DNA of 64,000 nucleotides from Nymphaea colorata. Lineage: Eukaryota > Streptophyta > Magnoliopsida > Nymphaeales > Nymphaeaceae. Shown here piece by piece: positions 36,701 through 47,910 of this stretch (the stretch's first letter is position 1; the number at the start of each line of letters is the position of its first letter). The translations under genes were made by a program, and so were the position numbers. The notes under the pieces were generated by a model. It saw only the letters and a program-made list of their open reading frames with translations, was not told where the DNA came from and did not search any database. The stretch lies in the NCBI RefSeq assembly GCF_008831285.2, contig NC_045138.2, positions 31,653,934-31,717,933 on the forward strand. The letters are read 5' to 3'.

Positions 36701-36737
36701 AGAGGTGGCAGCTACAGAAAATGTGGAGGATGATTGA
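30764..36737 (+). CDS. REP: Rab escort protein (Rab geranylgeranyltransferase component A), complete
   Basis: Nine exons: 30764-31443, 32009-32128, 34474-34573, 34883-34921, 35407-35671, 35779-35854, 35970-36168, 36277-36360 and 36663-36737. They join in frame to 1,638 bp, 545 aa, close to Arabidopsis REP (about 563 aa). The protein presents newly made Rab GTPases to geranylgeranyl transferase II and belongs to the GDI/CHM family. The N-terminus carries the dinucleotide-fold-like [20 protein letters not shown] (~13-32) and [15 protein letters not shown]. Later come [26 protein letters not shown] (~231-241), [18 protein letters not shown] (~273-290), [23 protein letters not shown] and [10 protein letters not shown], all hallmarks of the family. 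The C-terminus is acidic ([10 protein letters not shown]). Exon 4 is only 39 bp. Intron 2 (2,345 bp) contains a 37-bp direct repeat. No frame break is seen, so the gene looks functional. Confidence 0.95.
33513..33804. repeat. 37-bp perfect direct repeat in REP intron 2
   Basis: 33513-33549 and 33768-33804 are identical (CAAGCTTGTTCAGTTTCTAT onward to TGTTAGGTT). The ~220 bp between them contain CAAGCTAGAGCTTG and AGCTTATAGATAAAGCT palindromic words, reminiscent of the AGCTCGAGC foldback family but decayed. Confidence 0.85.
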
Positions 36738-38439
36738 AAGTGCTGAATTGGGAACGGGAAATGTCTTCAACAAAAGAAAACGTGTGCCTTTAATTTCAGA
36801 TTTTGCAGATCTTTAACAGGTTCTACATTGCTTGTCGCTCCTGTGGAATTTGCTGATCTACTGACTCATGCTTTGTTATTTAGGCCCTATAGATTGGCTG
36901 GAAGGTTATTTCTTCATGTATCTATATAGTTTTTCATGATTTTCAAAATTTGTTGTTCTTTAAGATGTTGCCCGAACAAAACGTTGACCGTGAGCCTGAC
37001 TTACTTTGTCAGGGATGGCAAACAATTTATAGAGTTTCTTGCGGTATTGGACAATTTTCTTGTACATCACATGAAATCCAAAGCCTATTTTCTTTACATC
37101 ATCTCAGGAATAGGCATCATTGGAGCTCAACGGTCCTACGCTTCTTTTTTACAAGATGCCCATGCAGTGGCTAAAACTTTGAGTGTCTTCGGAGAATTTA
37201 TTGCATGTAATGTAACTGAGTGGCTATTGTATGTAAAATCTTTCCTTTCATCTGCCAATTCTATTTTGATGATTTTGCGCTTCAGTATTGCTTGTAATAT
37301 AACTGAAGTGACTATCGTATAACTTCTTCAATTTTCTTGACAGGCACAAGTAAGTTTTGTATAAAGGACATACTTAGGTTGTTGATATCATATTTGTATT
37401 GGCCCGGATCGGGTGATAGATTGTACATCTGCTCCTCACTGAAATGATGCAGGGGCTGATACCTTATGCAAACATTCTTAAATATGTGCCGAATAACATA
37501 TTAGCCTTCTTGTTATAATAATGAATTGATATATTATTTTTTTAATTTATACATAACGGTCGGTAGATCTCCGAATTCAGTATTAACAGCATTTGATTAC
37601 GTCACATGATATCAGCAGAACGAATCATCCTTGGGACAGCATGAAGCTTGATATTAACACTAAATTCAGGACTAAAATGCCTGCAGTTGGGGCCATAAGA
37701 TGGCAAATGGGTTGGCTCTGTCAGGGTTTTGCCCTTTTCACTGACTAGATAAATATAGTTGGCTCTTCTAGATAAGGTATTCTAGTTATGGTGCATGCCC
37801 TCAAATATGGATTGATCAATCTTGTGTAGTCATCAAGATTTTGAATGCAAAATAAATCCACTAACTATATCAAAATGTAACAAGGTGATGTCTTTCGTAA
37901 GGCAAAACTTCTCTTTTTGGTTTCTTAACTGTACATGATCGATCTTTCGCTAGATGCTTAAGCCTGCAAATCCCATTTTTCTTTGTGGCAATTATCTGTG
38001 GCAGTTCTATGTAACAATTGCTTAAGAAAAGTTTCTATTTTATTGCAGTTTGATAAATATTAGTTTTTTTTTTTTTTTTGCTTTGAAAGTAGTTATACAG
38101 TATTAAGTGGTTTTCAGATAATTTTGTTTATCATTTTATTTGTATATTATTATATATGTTGTCTTCTACCTGCTTCTCATTGAAATAAGGGCATGGTCCA
38201 TATGACTTCTCTTGGTCCTAATCAAGGAGCTGGTAATTGAGTCAAATGATCTAAGCTTAACATGTTCTAGCTTAATTTTGACAGCCGAATGTTGAACCTC
38301 ACTAAGAAACTGAGTGAAAAAGGCCTATGTCGATCATGCTAAGCTGAAAACTAACTTGTTCATACTGGAACTTAAGCTTTATATTAATTCATTTGCAACA
38401 TGTGCAGTACTTCATCATGTTGCTTTACATCAACTACTG

Positions 38440-38810
38440 CTAGGGCTGCACTGCTAGGGCTGCACAGGAGCTGAGTTGAGCTCGAGCTGAGCCAGAGCTC
38501 GAGTTCGACCGGGATCAAAAAACTCGAGCTCGAGCTCAGCTCTAGTTCAAGCCCCATAGAGTAAGTCGTTTATGCTAACCTGTCTTGTTTGTTTTAACTC
38601 GTCTAACTTGTCAACTAATTTAACTTGTCAACTTGTTTAACTTGTTAGCTCATTTAACTAATTCAACTATGATGCAGCAGTTTTACATAGTCAAGCAGAG
38701 TTGAGTTTAAATGAGTCCAGCTCTTACAACTCAAACTCGACTTGTTAACTAGTTGAGCTCAAGAGTATGTTTGAGTTGAGCTGGAGTGGCCTGTCTCATT
38801 GTGCAGCCCC
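38440..38810. mobile_element. non-autonomous hAT element (GAGCTCGAGC family) with 8-bp TSD
   Basis: The 8-mer AACTACTG flanks it at 38432-38439 and 38811-38818. Terminal inverted repeats are CTAGGGCTGCAC on the left and GTGCAGCCCC on the right. The interior is built from GAGCTCGAGC and TTAACTTG-like words. The left terminus is present twice in tandem (CTAGGGCTGCACTG, then CTAGGGCTGCACAGG). The element has no coding capacity. The 8-bp duplication places it in the hAT superfamily. Confidence 0.85.
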
Positions 38811-38884
38811 AACTACTGCAGCAGATACCATTTGATTGAGCGATGCCAATAACCTATCATTCATTCTTGGTTTATCAAACTCAT

Positions 38885-39175
38885 TTTTCGAAAAAACCGT
38901 GTATAATACCCGAGAAATAAGTCAGCCATATTAAACGGCAATTAGACGTGTCTTTTTTAAAGAACACATTAGAAAATAAAAACCATGAAAAACACATATT
39001 ATACGCTTTTTTCACGTTTTTTTGTATTTTTTATTATTTTTTTACTTTTTATAATTCTTAGGATTTATTAACTATTTTAAATTTTTTAAAAAATTGCTGA
39101 GATTTTCCCGAAATATTCTCGAGATCTATAACTTTGCCGTATTATAACTGAGAAATTCATCGTCGTATAATACCC
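38885..39175. repeat. dispersed AAAAAACGTG-type repeat, copy 2
   Basis: It shares with 8600-8910 the order GTATAATACC, TATTATACGC, CACGTTTTTTTG, AGGATTTATTAA, GAGATTTTCCCG and TTTGCCGTATTA. Weaker relatives lie at about 5940-6240, 40800-41090 and 53700-54000. No coding capacity was found. Confidence 0.6.
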
Positions 39176-41112
39176 GTACACGATATATGTGACAATGGTT
39201 GCGTGATGCTTCTGATTGAGCATATCTTCATTCCAAATCCCTTCATTCCAAATCCCATCCAAATGCAGCCAAAGATAGAATGACCCCACTGTTGATTCTT
39301 GAGATGGTGATGCACATAAGAAATATTTATGTAGTTGAGATCTTGGGAAAAAGAAGTCCATATCAGGAAGCATTTTCATAAAACAATGACATTGTCAAGT
39401 TCATATCACATTGTCCAACAGCTCTACATAGATAATTTACAACTCGCATTTCTTAATAACTGAAATTACAAAGATAGGGCATTCCTATGAAAGCCAATAA
39501 GACACTTGATGTTTCCATCTGAATGTAGACATTAACAGCTACACAGCTTAGCGAGCACATTTGAATGCACCTTTCGACCTTCTGCCAAACTTGAAAAGGC
39601 TAAACTCTTGGGCATATGTCAGTATGCTATTCTGCATGCTTGTTTGTCAAATATAACTATTTTCTCTGCATGCTTGTTTTCAAATATAACTATTTTCTTG
39701 CTTTTCTGCTAACTTCTCAACAGTTTGTACAAGAATCTCTCGCTGCTCTTCTTTTTTCAAACACATCATTATCCTGTTGTCCAAATTTAGTGTCTCTCTG
39801 TAAAGAGATAGCATCAGCTTATCAAATTATTATCATCTCGATGTTGATGTGTTTAAATCCACCGGTATTTTGGTAGCAACATAATTTTGACATTGACTTG
39901 TCAAATATAAAATGATTTTTTTGGTTGCTACCTACAATAGAGATCTTCAGTTGATGTTGTAGTCCAGGCACTCGAAAAATCAAATCATAAAAAGATGTGT
40001 GAAAGTACTAACACCTAATCTAAACATATTAGAACTGATCCCCTGCAGTCTCTTGAAGATGTCAATAGCCCATGAGCAGGAAACCTACTGTCGAAGCACC
40101 ATAAATGAACAACTTGGTCACTGAGAATGGCTTAATTGAGTTCAAATCCAGTCCTCCAGTAGAACTGCTGCATATATGCTTGACTGTGGAAGTCATGTCC
40201 AATAACAAAGTATCAATTTGGATGATTCTATTATTGATTTGTCTTTCATCCTCCCTGCATCAAGATGATCACATAAACTGCAAACTTTTAGCAACTAGTG
40301 AGATTCAATACAAGCAGTTAGTGAACTGATGTACAGAATTCAACATTCAATATAATTAATCAGAAAGAGAACCTGACACTCAAGCGGGAGAATGACACAA
40401 TCGAGATTGACAATGCAACGGTGAGGAATTCAACTACCCATTGTCTCTCTTCTCTCGTCTTGCATTCTAAGTAATGGCTACACATCCTTCATCCCCCTCC
40501 TCTTTAAATACTACTGCACAGGAAAAGAAAAGCCACACGAAATTACGAATGAAATGAAATTTTTGTTGCCGAAAAGCTGTCGAAGCCCATGTGCTTACAC
40601 TTTGAATAATGGTTTTTCTTTTTCAAAGTTGAGCCATTCTCTCTCTAGTCCTCTACAACTTTGTTTCTCTGGAGTAGCGCTTTTACCAAGTGGTGCATGC
40701 ATTGCGGCAATAATGGAAAATAGCTCAAGAACCGTCAAGTTTAGAAATTGTGCCGCATTTTTTTGGTTAATCTAAGCATGTGATGAATGTTACAAATAAC
40801 GTCTTCGGGTTTTAAATGGTGAAGAAAAAGGAAACATAAGGTAAATTTTTTAAAAATTTTAAAAAACTGAAAATAACTGAAAATAAAATAAGTGAAAAAC
40901 TAATAATACAAACATGAAAAAAAAACTGTTTGACAATAAAAAACTGAAAAGAAATGAAAAAAACTGAAAAAAACGCAAAAAAGCGTGATCGTTTTTAACT
41001 TTTTTATTTTCAAAAAACGTGTTCTTTAAAGTTTTAAACAACCAGTTAATTTATCATGTTTTTTTCGAAAAAACACATTTTCTGTGACTATGATGAAAAC
41101 ATTTACTTATCA

Positions 41113-41289
41113 CCAGGGTAGAGCCAGAAATTTGTTACGAGGTACACTAAATTAAAGTTTCTAAATTTTGAGTATGGTAGAAATATCATTTTTCAAACTT
41201 TTTATATAAAAGAAGTGAATTTTTTTAAAATTTACATGTAAATTTAGAAAGTAAAATAAGGTGGCAGGCCGTATCTTAGCTCCGCCCTT
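41113..41289. mobile_element. CAGTGGCGGAGCC-family hAT-like MITE
   Basis: The left end CCAGGGTAGAGCCAGAAATT and right end TTAGCTCCGCCCTT are inverted repeats. Imperfect 8-bp duplications ACTTATCA (41105-41112) and ACTTATTG (41290-41297) flank it. The AT body includes TTTACATGTAAATTT. Confidence 0.65.
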
Positions 41290-42138
41290 ACTTATTGCAG
41301 TTGTCATCTCAATATATATATATATATATATATATATATGGTAAAACTGAAAATCTCAAGAAAAATTTAGTAATTTTTTTTGAAAAAAATCCTAAAATGT
41401 TAGGAAAAAGACAAACAAATATAAAACTAACGGCAAAGCTTAAAAAAACAACTGCTTAAAATGATATTTTAGTAACGACCGAAATGAAAATAAATGTGAA
41501 TCTCATGAACGATTATCTCACTATCTCTCTATCTCGATTCTCAATTCTCCTTTCTAAAGGTAACATCATGAATTTGAGTTAAATGAGGAAACTTAGGAGA
41601 CAATCACATGTAAGATTTTATCCGACCATAAATTAGATGGGGGTTATTATCTTTATCTTTCACATATGAATGTTAATCTTTTATACACAGTAGGGGTAGC
41701 TAGTGCAGGTTAAAGTGATCTCTATAAGTTAAAGTCAATGTTTAGAAAGAAAATTAAGTCTCCATTTTATAATGAATCAATTGTAAGTTCATACTAAGAG
41801 TTCTTATGGGCTTTTTTTGGGTTGGTTAGGGCCTGATCTTCCATTAAGGTTTATGATCCTTCTTTACACCGAAATCTTTGCGTAGAAATTTTGGATCTTC
41901 CGCGTGATATTTGGTTACTCTTGGTCGACTTTTGATACAAGATCCTCAGTATTTGAGATTCAGTATTTGAGATCCATGAATTTAAGATCCGACCATCCTA
42001 TTTGCTCTTAGATTAGACTTTTTCTCATTCCAAACACATCTTTGATTCAATGAACTTTGAACTTTAGTGCCCACTTTTTTCTGCATCAACAAATGCATGC
42101 CAGATCACATTTGGTGGACTTGAAAATTTCAAGTATTC

Positions 42139-42276
42139 GTTGCATTTGATAGCCTCGGATTAAGTTTTAAAGTCGGATTAGGAGGGGAGAGAGGAAAGAA
42201 TGGGAAGGTCCGACCTTAAATCTATGGATCTGAGATCTTAAACGGATTTCAAATCTATAGTGAAACAAACACAACC
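42139..42276. mobile_element. Tourist-like MITE (GGTTGTGTTTGAT ends), degenerate
   Basis: The left end GTTGCATTTGATAGCCTC and right end GAAACAAACACAACC match the inverted ends of the copies at 52024 and 57026. The interior has GATCTGAGATCTTAAA and ATTTCAAATC words shared with the copy at 52024. The 3-bp duplication is not preserved. Confidence 0.5.
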
Positions 42277-43376
42277 TCAATGTGTTAGAAAGAGTTTTTT
42301 TTTAATAATAATCCTTATCTTAAAAGCTATTTCTAGAGTAATCACTCCTTTTTACCTATTTTCCAAAATCATCCTTCCTTTTGCTTTAAGCTGGCAAATA
42401 GGTGCCTGAAGTTATCAACATTAAAAAATCACTACCAAAAGCGTGTCATACCTTAACAAACAGGGGCTGGCTCCCTTCAAAATTTCAAACAAAAAAGAAT
42501 TTTACATATAAATTAAAATAATTTATAAAAAAATTTAAAAAATTATATTTTGGAATTTGTTAAAATTTTAGAACTATAATTCCATCCTAACTGTGCCCGT
42601 ATTAACCGACAACGATGGACTTGTTTGTGCTTGTGCAATCTTGTCATAAAAGTTTAAATTGAATCAATTGTTTGGAAAAGAAGAAAAATCTTTTCAAAAA
42701 TGACCAATTTGCCCTTTCTTGGAGGTGAAGTAAAGATGAAAAGCAAAATGAAATAGACGGACATGTCACGAAGGAATATTACCCCTTGGTCTTTAATTAT
42801 TAGCTGCCGACTCTTCTTTTCGTCTTTCCGCGTTTGAATGATGAGGTAAGGTTGTAACTTTTCCTGTTTCCTTACAGCGTGCCGTCATTTCCAAGAGTAC
42901 CATCTTGGAATAATAATCCCAGCTCCAGTTTGTCTTCGTGTTTGATAGTATAAGATTTTGATTTTATAATTAAAAATAACTTATTTGATGAAAGGTAAAT
43001 CAAAAATTTTAAAATTCATGAAATAAAGCCTTCATACCTTTAAAAAGGAAATAATTTGGAGAGCATTTTATACATTATGCCCCCCAATATGAACCGTGCA
43101 TTGGGTGTAAAAAATGAACAAAATGCTTAGGGGCAACACATCAAAAGCTTTTTAATTATTTATTGTAGGTTTGTTAAAAAAAAACTACACTTCTTATAAA
43201 ATCTGTCAAGTAAGAGAATAAAGTGAATATTTGTTAATCCTAAAGGCTAAACTATTAGCTATTTTTTTTTATAAATATTATTTTTCTCTATTAAATTGCA
43301 TTTTATCATCGTAGTTTGCTTAACGCTGCTCGATGCATTAGTCAGTATGCATGCTTTGAAAGGCCCGAGGATACAA

Positions 43377-43557
43377 CACGAGTAGAGCCAAAAATTTTTT
43401 TTTTTGGTGGGGGCACCCATTGAATACCTTCAATTTTTTTGAGGTACTTATGTGTATAACAATCAATGTATTAAAACATTAACATATATATTAAACTAAT
43501 TTGGTAAGGCTAGTGTGTGCAACTGCCTACACTAGTCACCATGTGGCTCCGCCACTG
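43377..43557. mobile_element. CAGTGGCGGAGCC-family hAT-like MITE with perfect 8-bp TSD
   Basis: GGATACAA occurs at 43369-43376 and 43558-43565. The left end CACGAGTAGAGCCAAAAATT and right end GTGGCTCCGCCACTG are inverted repeats with a few mismatches. Near the right end lies the palindromic word GTGTGCAACTGCCTACAC. The element is 181 bp with no coding capacity; the 8-bp duplication indicates hAT. Confidence 0.85.
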
Positions 43558-44261
43558 GGATACAATATTTAAAAGGTACATGTTTGAGTAACACCTTCTT
43601 TTATTTAATTGTAAGCAATATGGTGTAATTGTTGTAAAATGTTTCTTGTAAACTGTGTTTTTGAAATTATGTTGAGAGAGAGAGAGAGAGAGAGAGGCTA
43701 TTTAATCTATAATTTGGTATAGATTTTACTAAAATTACGGGACGAATATTCAAGAAGTTTCATGCAACTGATTCGAACCACATATACCATGAAAACAGAT
43801 ATAAACCGTTCATCTTCAAGCCAAAGAAGTTCAAGAAGCTGCCAATCTTGGATTGTAGCAACACTCGGTCCTTACATACACACAACCAATAAATAAATAT
43901 ACGTATATAGTAATTGATGAATACCAGACTGCTTAGGTAATTGAAAAAAACCGGATCCCTTCATTTTGTGTTTGAAAAGTATTATAAGCAAAATGTGAAC
44001 ATCGATCCTATTTAACGTAACATATTTTACGTCAAATTACTTTTGTAAAACACTTGATTTTTCTACTATCAAAATTTTGATGTTATAAGATTCATTCATT
44101 TTCTTTAATAAAGTCAACAAATGACTAATTTATTATATATTCCTCATCAAAACACTCTTGAGATCATAGCTATAAGAGTAGATTGTAAAAAAGAACACTT
44201 TAATAATTTTTTTTTAATGGGTCTAATTTTTGTCTTCTAATTAAGTGTTATGGTATTTACC

Positions 44262-44264
<3 letters not shown>

Positions 44265-44348
<84 letters not shown>
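44265..44348. repeat. (TC)n-(TA)n compound microsatellite
   Basis: About 30 bp of TC runs into about 52 bp of TA. The Glu-Arg and Tyr-Ile frames across it are artefacts. Confidence 0.97.
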
Positions 44349-44349
<1 letters not shown>

Positions 44350-44953
44350 CCAATAATTGAAGCCCATGAGGGCCAAAGAGATGTGTGGTGTGTTCTTGAT
44401 GACCTCTCCTGACGAAGAACATGAGAGAAGTTCATGATTTGTATGATGCAGACATCCTCCCTCTAAGTTGGAGAAATAGAGAATGCATCCAATTGCATTT
44501 ATGTAGGGTTCTTATTGGCCCTACATTTTTTGTCAATTTATTCGAAAGTTGTGACTCTTGATTTGAGCCTCAAGTGTATTATTGTCTTTCGTTTATTTCG
44601 TACTTCATACGCGTGTGTATGTGGTTGCGGTTCTTGTGGTGTGGGCCAACGAATGGCCTTTTTTGCGCTCACCACAAATGGCTTGGGTTCAATTGCTACC
44701 ACATCTTTCTCACTTCCCCATAATATATGCATTATTTAATATAATACTTTGAAGAAAATTTATTCCATTAATCTAATTTGTTAAACATTCTGCATGGTTG
44801 TGATCTAACTTCTTTTTTTTTAAAAAAAATGAACTGGTTCAGAATTTTACAATCATGCATATATGTTTATTTTAGTGATTTTGGTAGCACTAGGGTTCCC
44901 CAAAATGTAGCTCTTTGACACAATATGTGTCAACAAACTATACTTAACAGGAA

Positions 44954-45163
44954 AATTAAAATCAATCGGTTGCCTCTATGGCTGCATGGTTTGTTTTTCA
45001 TTTTGTGTCGCAAAAAAACCATCACAAAAGGTATACTGTATCGTCAAAAACTGTAGCCAAATAACTAGATGTCGCCAATGCATATTTTTCGATGGTTTAT
45101 AGCGACATAAAATTACCGGAAAAAAACCATCCGGCCACAGAGGTAGTTGATTGATTTCAATTT
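44954..45163. mobile_element. foldback MITE with long (~70 bp) inverted repeats
   Basis: The left arm AATTAAAATCAATCGGTTGC...GCCTCTATGGCTGCATGG mirrors the right arm ending CCATCCGGCCACAGAGGT...GATTGATTTCAATT. Inside each arm a TTTTGTGTCGCAAAAA-like word continues the pairing, so only a short core is unpaired. It shares ends and arm motifs with 52910-53116. Long arms would fit a Mutator-like or similar foldback; no clear target duplication can be read. Confidence 0.65.
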
Positions 45164-45248
45164 CTTTGCTTAAGAATATTTTCTTGTCCGGCTGTAACAA
45201 ACCCTCCTAGTAGTTTTGAACTTAAGAGATTAAGTGACTAGCCGTTAC

Positions 45249-45451
45249 GAATGCACAACGAGTCAAGTAAGCTCGTTTCGATCAGCTTGTTTAATAAATG
45301 AGTCGAGCTTGAGCTTGAGTTAAAACTTGAATTATAAAGGAGTAGAGTTTGAGTCATAGGAGATAAACTCGGCTCACGTTTTTTCTGTTTGTTAATCTTC
45401 CGCGATATGTCGGTAACTTTTGAAGAATGTTAATGTTTTTTGTACTTTCGT

Positions 45452-45489
<38 letters not shown>

Positions 45490-45613
45490 TACAAGCTTAA
45501 ATGAGTCTAGCTTGAGATCAGCTTGGGTTTACTGAGTCGAGCTCGAACTCATCTCAATATGTGACTCGAGCCAGGCTGAGCGTGAGCTCGGCATGCTCGT
45601 TGTACATCTCCAC
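45249..45613. mobile_element. GAGCTCGAGC-family element, no clear TSD
   Basis: The left end ATGCACAACGAGTCAAG and right end GCATGCTCGTTGTACATC are inverse. The interior has GAGTCGAGCTTGAGCTTGAG and CGAGCTCGAACTC words as in the copies at 38440 and 51480, plus an internal (TA)n (45456-45486) that has probably expanded after insertion. Confidence 0.55.
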
Positions 45614-46029
45614 CGGCCACCTACATGCTGCCAGCACAACCAGATATGCCATTTCATCAACATAGGAGCATGTACAAATTAATTCCAATACACTGCATGT
45701 GTGGTGTCATGGATACATGCAACACATGATGATGATGATACACCTGCACATCTATATGCTTCCAAATACCTCTAATTTGGTACCACATATATGAACATGA
45801 CCAAGTTCATGAGCTGAAGTACTTGCATCTACCATGTCCCTGTGTCCATGCAGACCCAAACTCCAGGGTGAGCTTCATCTGTATCCCACACTTCTTTGTC
45901 TCACATCTTAGCCAGGTGAGTGGAACTTGGGTGGGTATAATGGAACGTTTTTCATATATATTTTTAATACAAAACTATTTCAGTAACATTTGGTATTATT
46001 TTGAGTTAAAAATAATCTTTATTTTAGTC

Positions 46030-46260
46030 AATGAGGGGTGGTAGCGTAATGGGCGGAAAGGTGATCTGGCTCTTCTAAGGACTTGTGTTCGAATCTTGAA
46101 GTGGTCACTATCACGTTCCAACGCACTCTACCTCTGAACTGTAAAAATTTCTGAAGCATGCTCTGTAAACCGAGAGGACGGGCATTGCGGGGGAGAGTGT
46201 GACATCTTTTATGGGCGGTGAAACGAACCTCTCACCCTTGAAAGAAAAAGAAAAAGAAGG
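46030..46260 (+). mobile_element. tRNA-derived SINE, plus orientation
   Basis: A-box TAGCGTAATGGG (46042-46053) and B-box GTTCGAATC (46087-46095) have tRNA-like spacing. A body then runs through GTGGTCACTATCACGTTCC, GGACGGGCATTG and GGGCGGTGAAACGAACC to CTCACCCTTG, with an A-rich tail AAAGAAAAAGAAAAAG. It shares this order of motifs with the minus-strand copy at 47304-47535. Confidence 0.8.
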
Positions 46261-46675
46261 TGAACCAATTATTAAAGAGTATATGAAGGTGAGTGAGGGC
46301 AGAGCTAGAACATTTTGACTAAAGAGCACTAGATAAAAAATTTTTAAGTTTTTAAAGGTACTTTTTAAAAGGTACAAACAACTTGTTCAAAGATATTAAT
46401 ATAAAATAAGAACTTTTCTGTGTAGACAATTACCCACACTTAACCCACATCAGCCTCTGCCCCTCGAGGTAGGTTTTGAACTTGTGAAGGGGAGAAGGGG
46501 GAAGATGGGAGAGACTTCGGCTTCTTCGAGGTACCTCATCCATGTATTGCAATATTCTTACTTCGATATTCATGAAGATGTCGAAATATTCTGGACCTTT
46601 CCTCTTTAAAAAAACTAAGAAATCATATTCCCCTTCTATAGTATGAAGCAAACCATGCTTGGGCTCATTGCAGTG

Positions 46676-46812
46676 GCGTAGCTACATGTGGGCTAGTGTG
46701 GGCAACTGCCCACATCAGCTCTTTAAAATTCCTTTATTTTCATGTTGAAAAATTTAATATTTACTTTTATACATATATAGGTGCCCCTCCAACTAATTTT
46801 TCTGGCTCCGCC
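46676..46812. mobile_element. CAGTGGCGGAGCC-family hAT-like MITE, short copy
   Basis: The left end CAGTGGCGTAGCTACATG and right end TCTGGCTCCGCC are inverted. GTGTGGGCAACTGCCCACA lies near the left end. CTCATTG and CTCATTT beside the two ends may be a decayed duplication. Confidence 0.6.
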
Positions 46813-47303
46813 TCATTTATTTGAGACTTGCTCACATAATTCTAAGTGACCAACTAAAACATGAAGAGAAGAAAAAATGTCAAACAATAATGAAGTTCAA
46901 AATAAAAAAAAAAATCACATTCAGTTATTCAAGTAACATTAGAAGGAAGATGGAGATTATAGCTGCCTAACATTTACCAAGTGTAATTGATGTGAATCAG
47001 AAAAGTCTAAGAGCCTAAAAGCATTTTGAGTGATTTATTGGGAGAGGGCAATGAAGCAAAAGAAGACAGCTGCAGGTCTAAGGTAGCACATCCACCATGT
47101 ATTGATTCAATCAACTAGACAGACAATCTCTTTGACAAGAAAGATGTGGTGTCTGCAACAACAACCCCTCAACCAAAAACATGAGAAATGTTCATGGAAT
47201 CATAATGAAGCATCCGCCACTCTCACAACTTGCAAATTAAGAAGTCCAAATTGGTGATCCCAATTGCACTCAGTCCTACTGAAGTTGTGCTTCAATTATG
47301 TGT

Positions 47304-47535
47304 ATGTGTGTGTATATGTAGTTTTTTTTTAAATTTTTTTTTAGAAGGGTTAGTGGTTCATTCCACCGCCTGCCCCTCCCTCTCCTATGCCCGCCTCCTT
47401 GGTTTTCACATAGCATGTTTTGGGATCTTTTTAGGTTCATAAGGTAGAGCGTCTGGGACGTGACAGTGACCACTCCAAGGTTCAAACCTGAGGCGTTAGA
47501 GGAGCCGGACCACCTTGTCGTCTAGTACGCTACCA
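47304..47535 (-). mobile_element. tRNA-derived SINE, minus orientation, with probable 14-bp TSD
   Basis: Read on the minus strand: GTGGTAGCGTACTAGACG (A box), GGTTTGAACCTTGG (B box), GTGGTCACTGTCACGTCCC, GGAGGCGGGCAT, GGCGGTGGAATGAACCAC and an A-rich tail. This order matches the copy at 46030. Flanks CTTCAATTATGTGT (47290-47303) and CTTCAATCATATGT (47536-47549) agree at 12 of 14 bases and sit where a retroposition duplication should. Confidence 0.82.
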
Positions 47536-47859
47536 CTTCAATCATATGTTTCTCTTTTCTTTATTTGACAGACTTTTCATTATTTTCACCTTGCTGTTGG
47601 GTGAGTAGAAGGGAATTCAACTGCCCAAGTGAGAGGCTGAAGCCCCCTCCTTCCCAGCCTGTGCCCATCAAAATCCTCATTAGCACGCACACACACACAC
47701 ACACTTGTAGAGAATATGCATTTCATGCAAACAGTAGGTGCACAATCAAATTGGAACTATAGAATCACTATAGAATCTCTGTTGTTCTATTCCAATCAGA
47801 CTGGAGTATAACTCAAACCTTTATTTTTGTTTTTGAGTGTTTTATTTTCGGGCTTGGGA

Positions 47860-47910
<51 letters not shown>

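Noticed and set aside
36936-37322. 128-codon open frame after the REP stop codon
   Set aside because: It lies in the REP 3' flank, includes a diverged local duplication, and has no domain.
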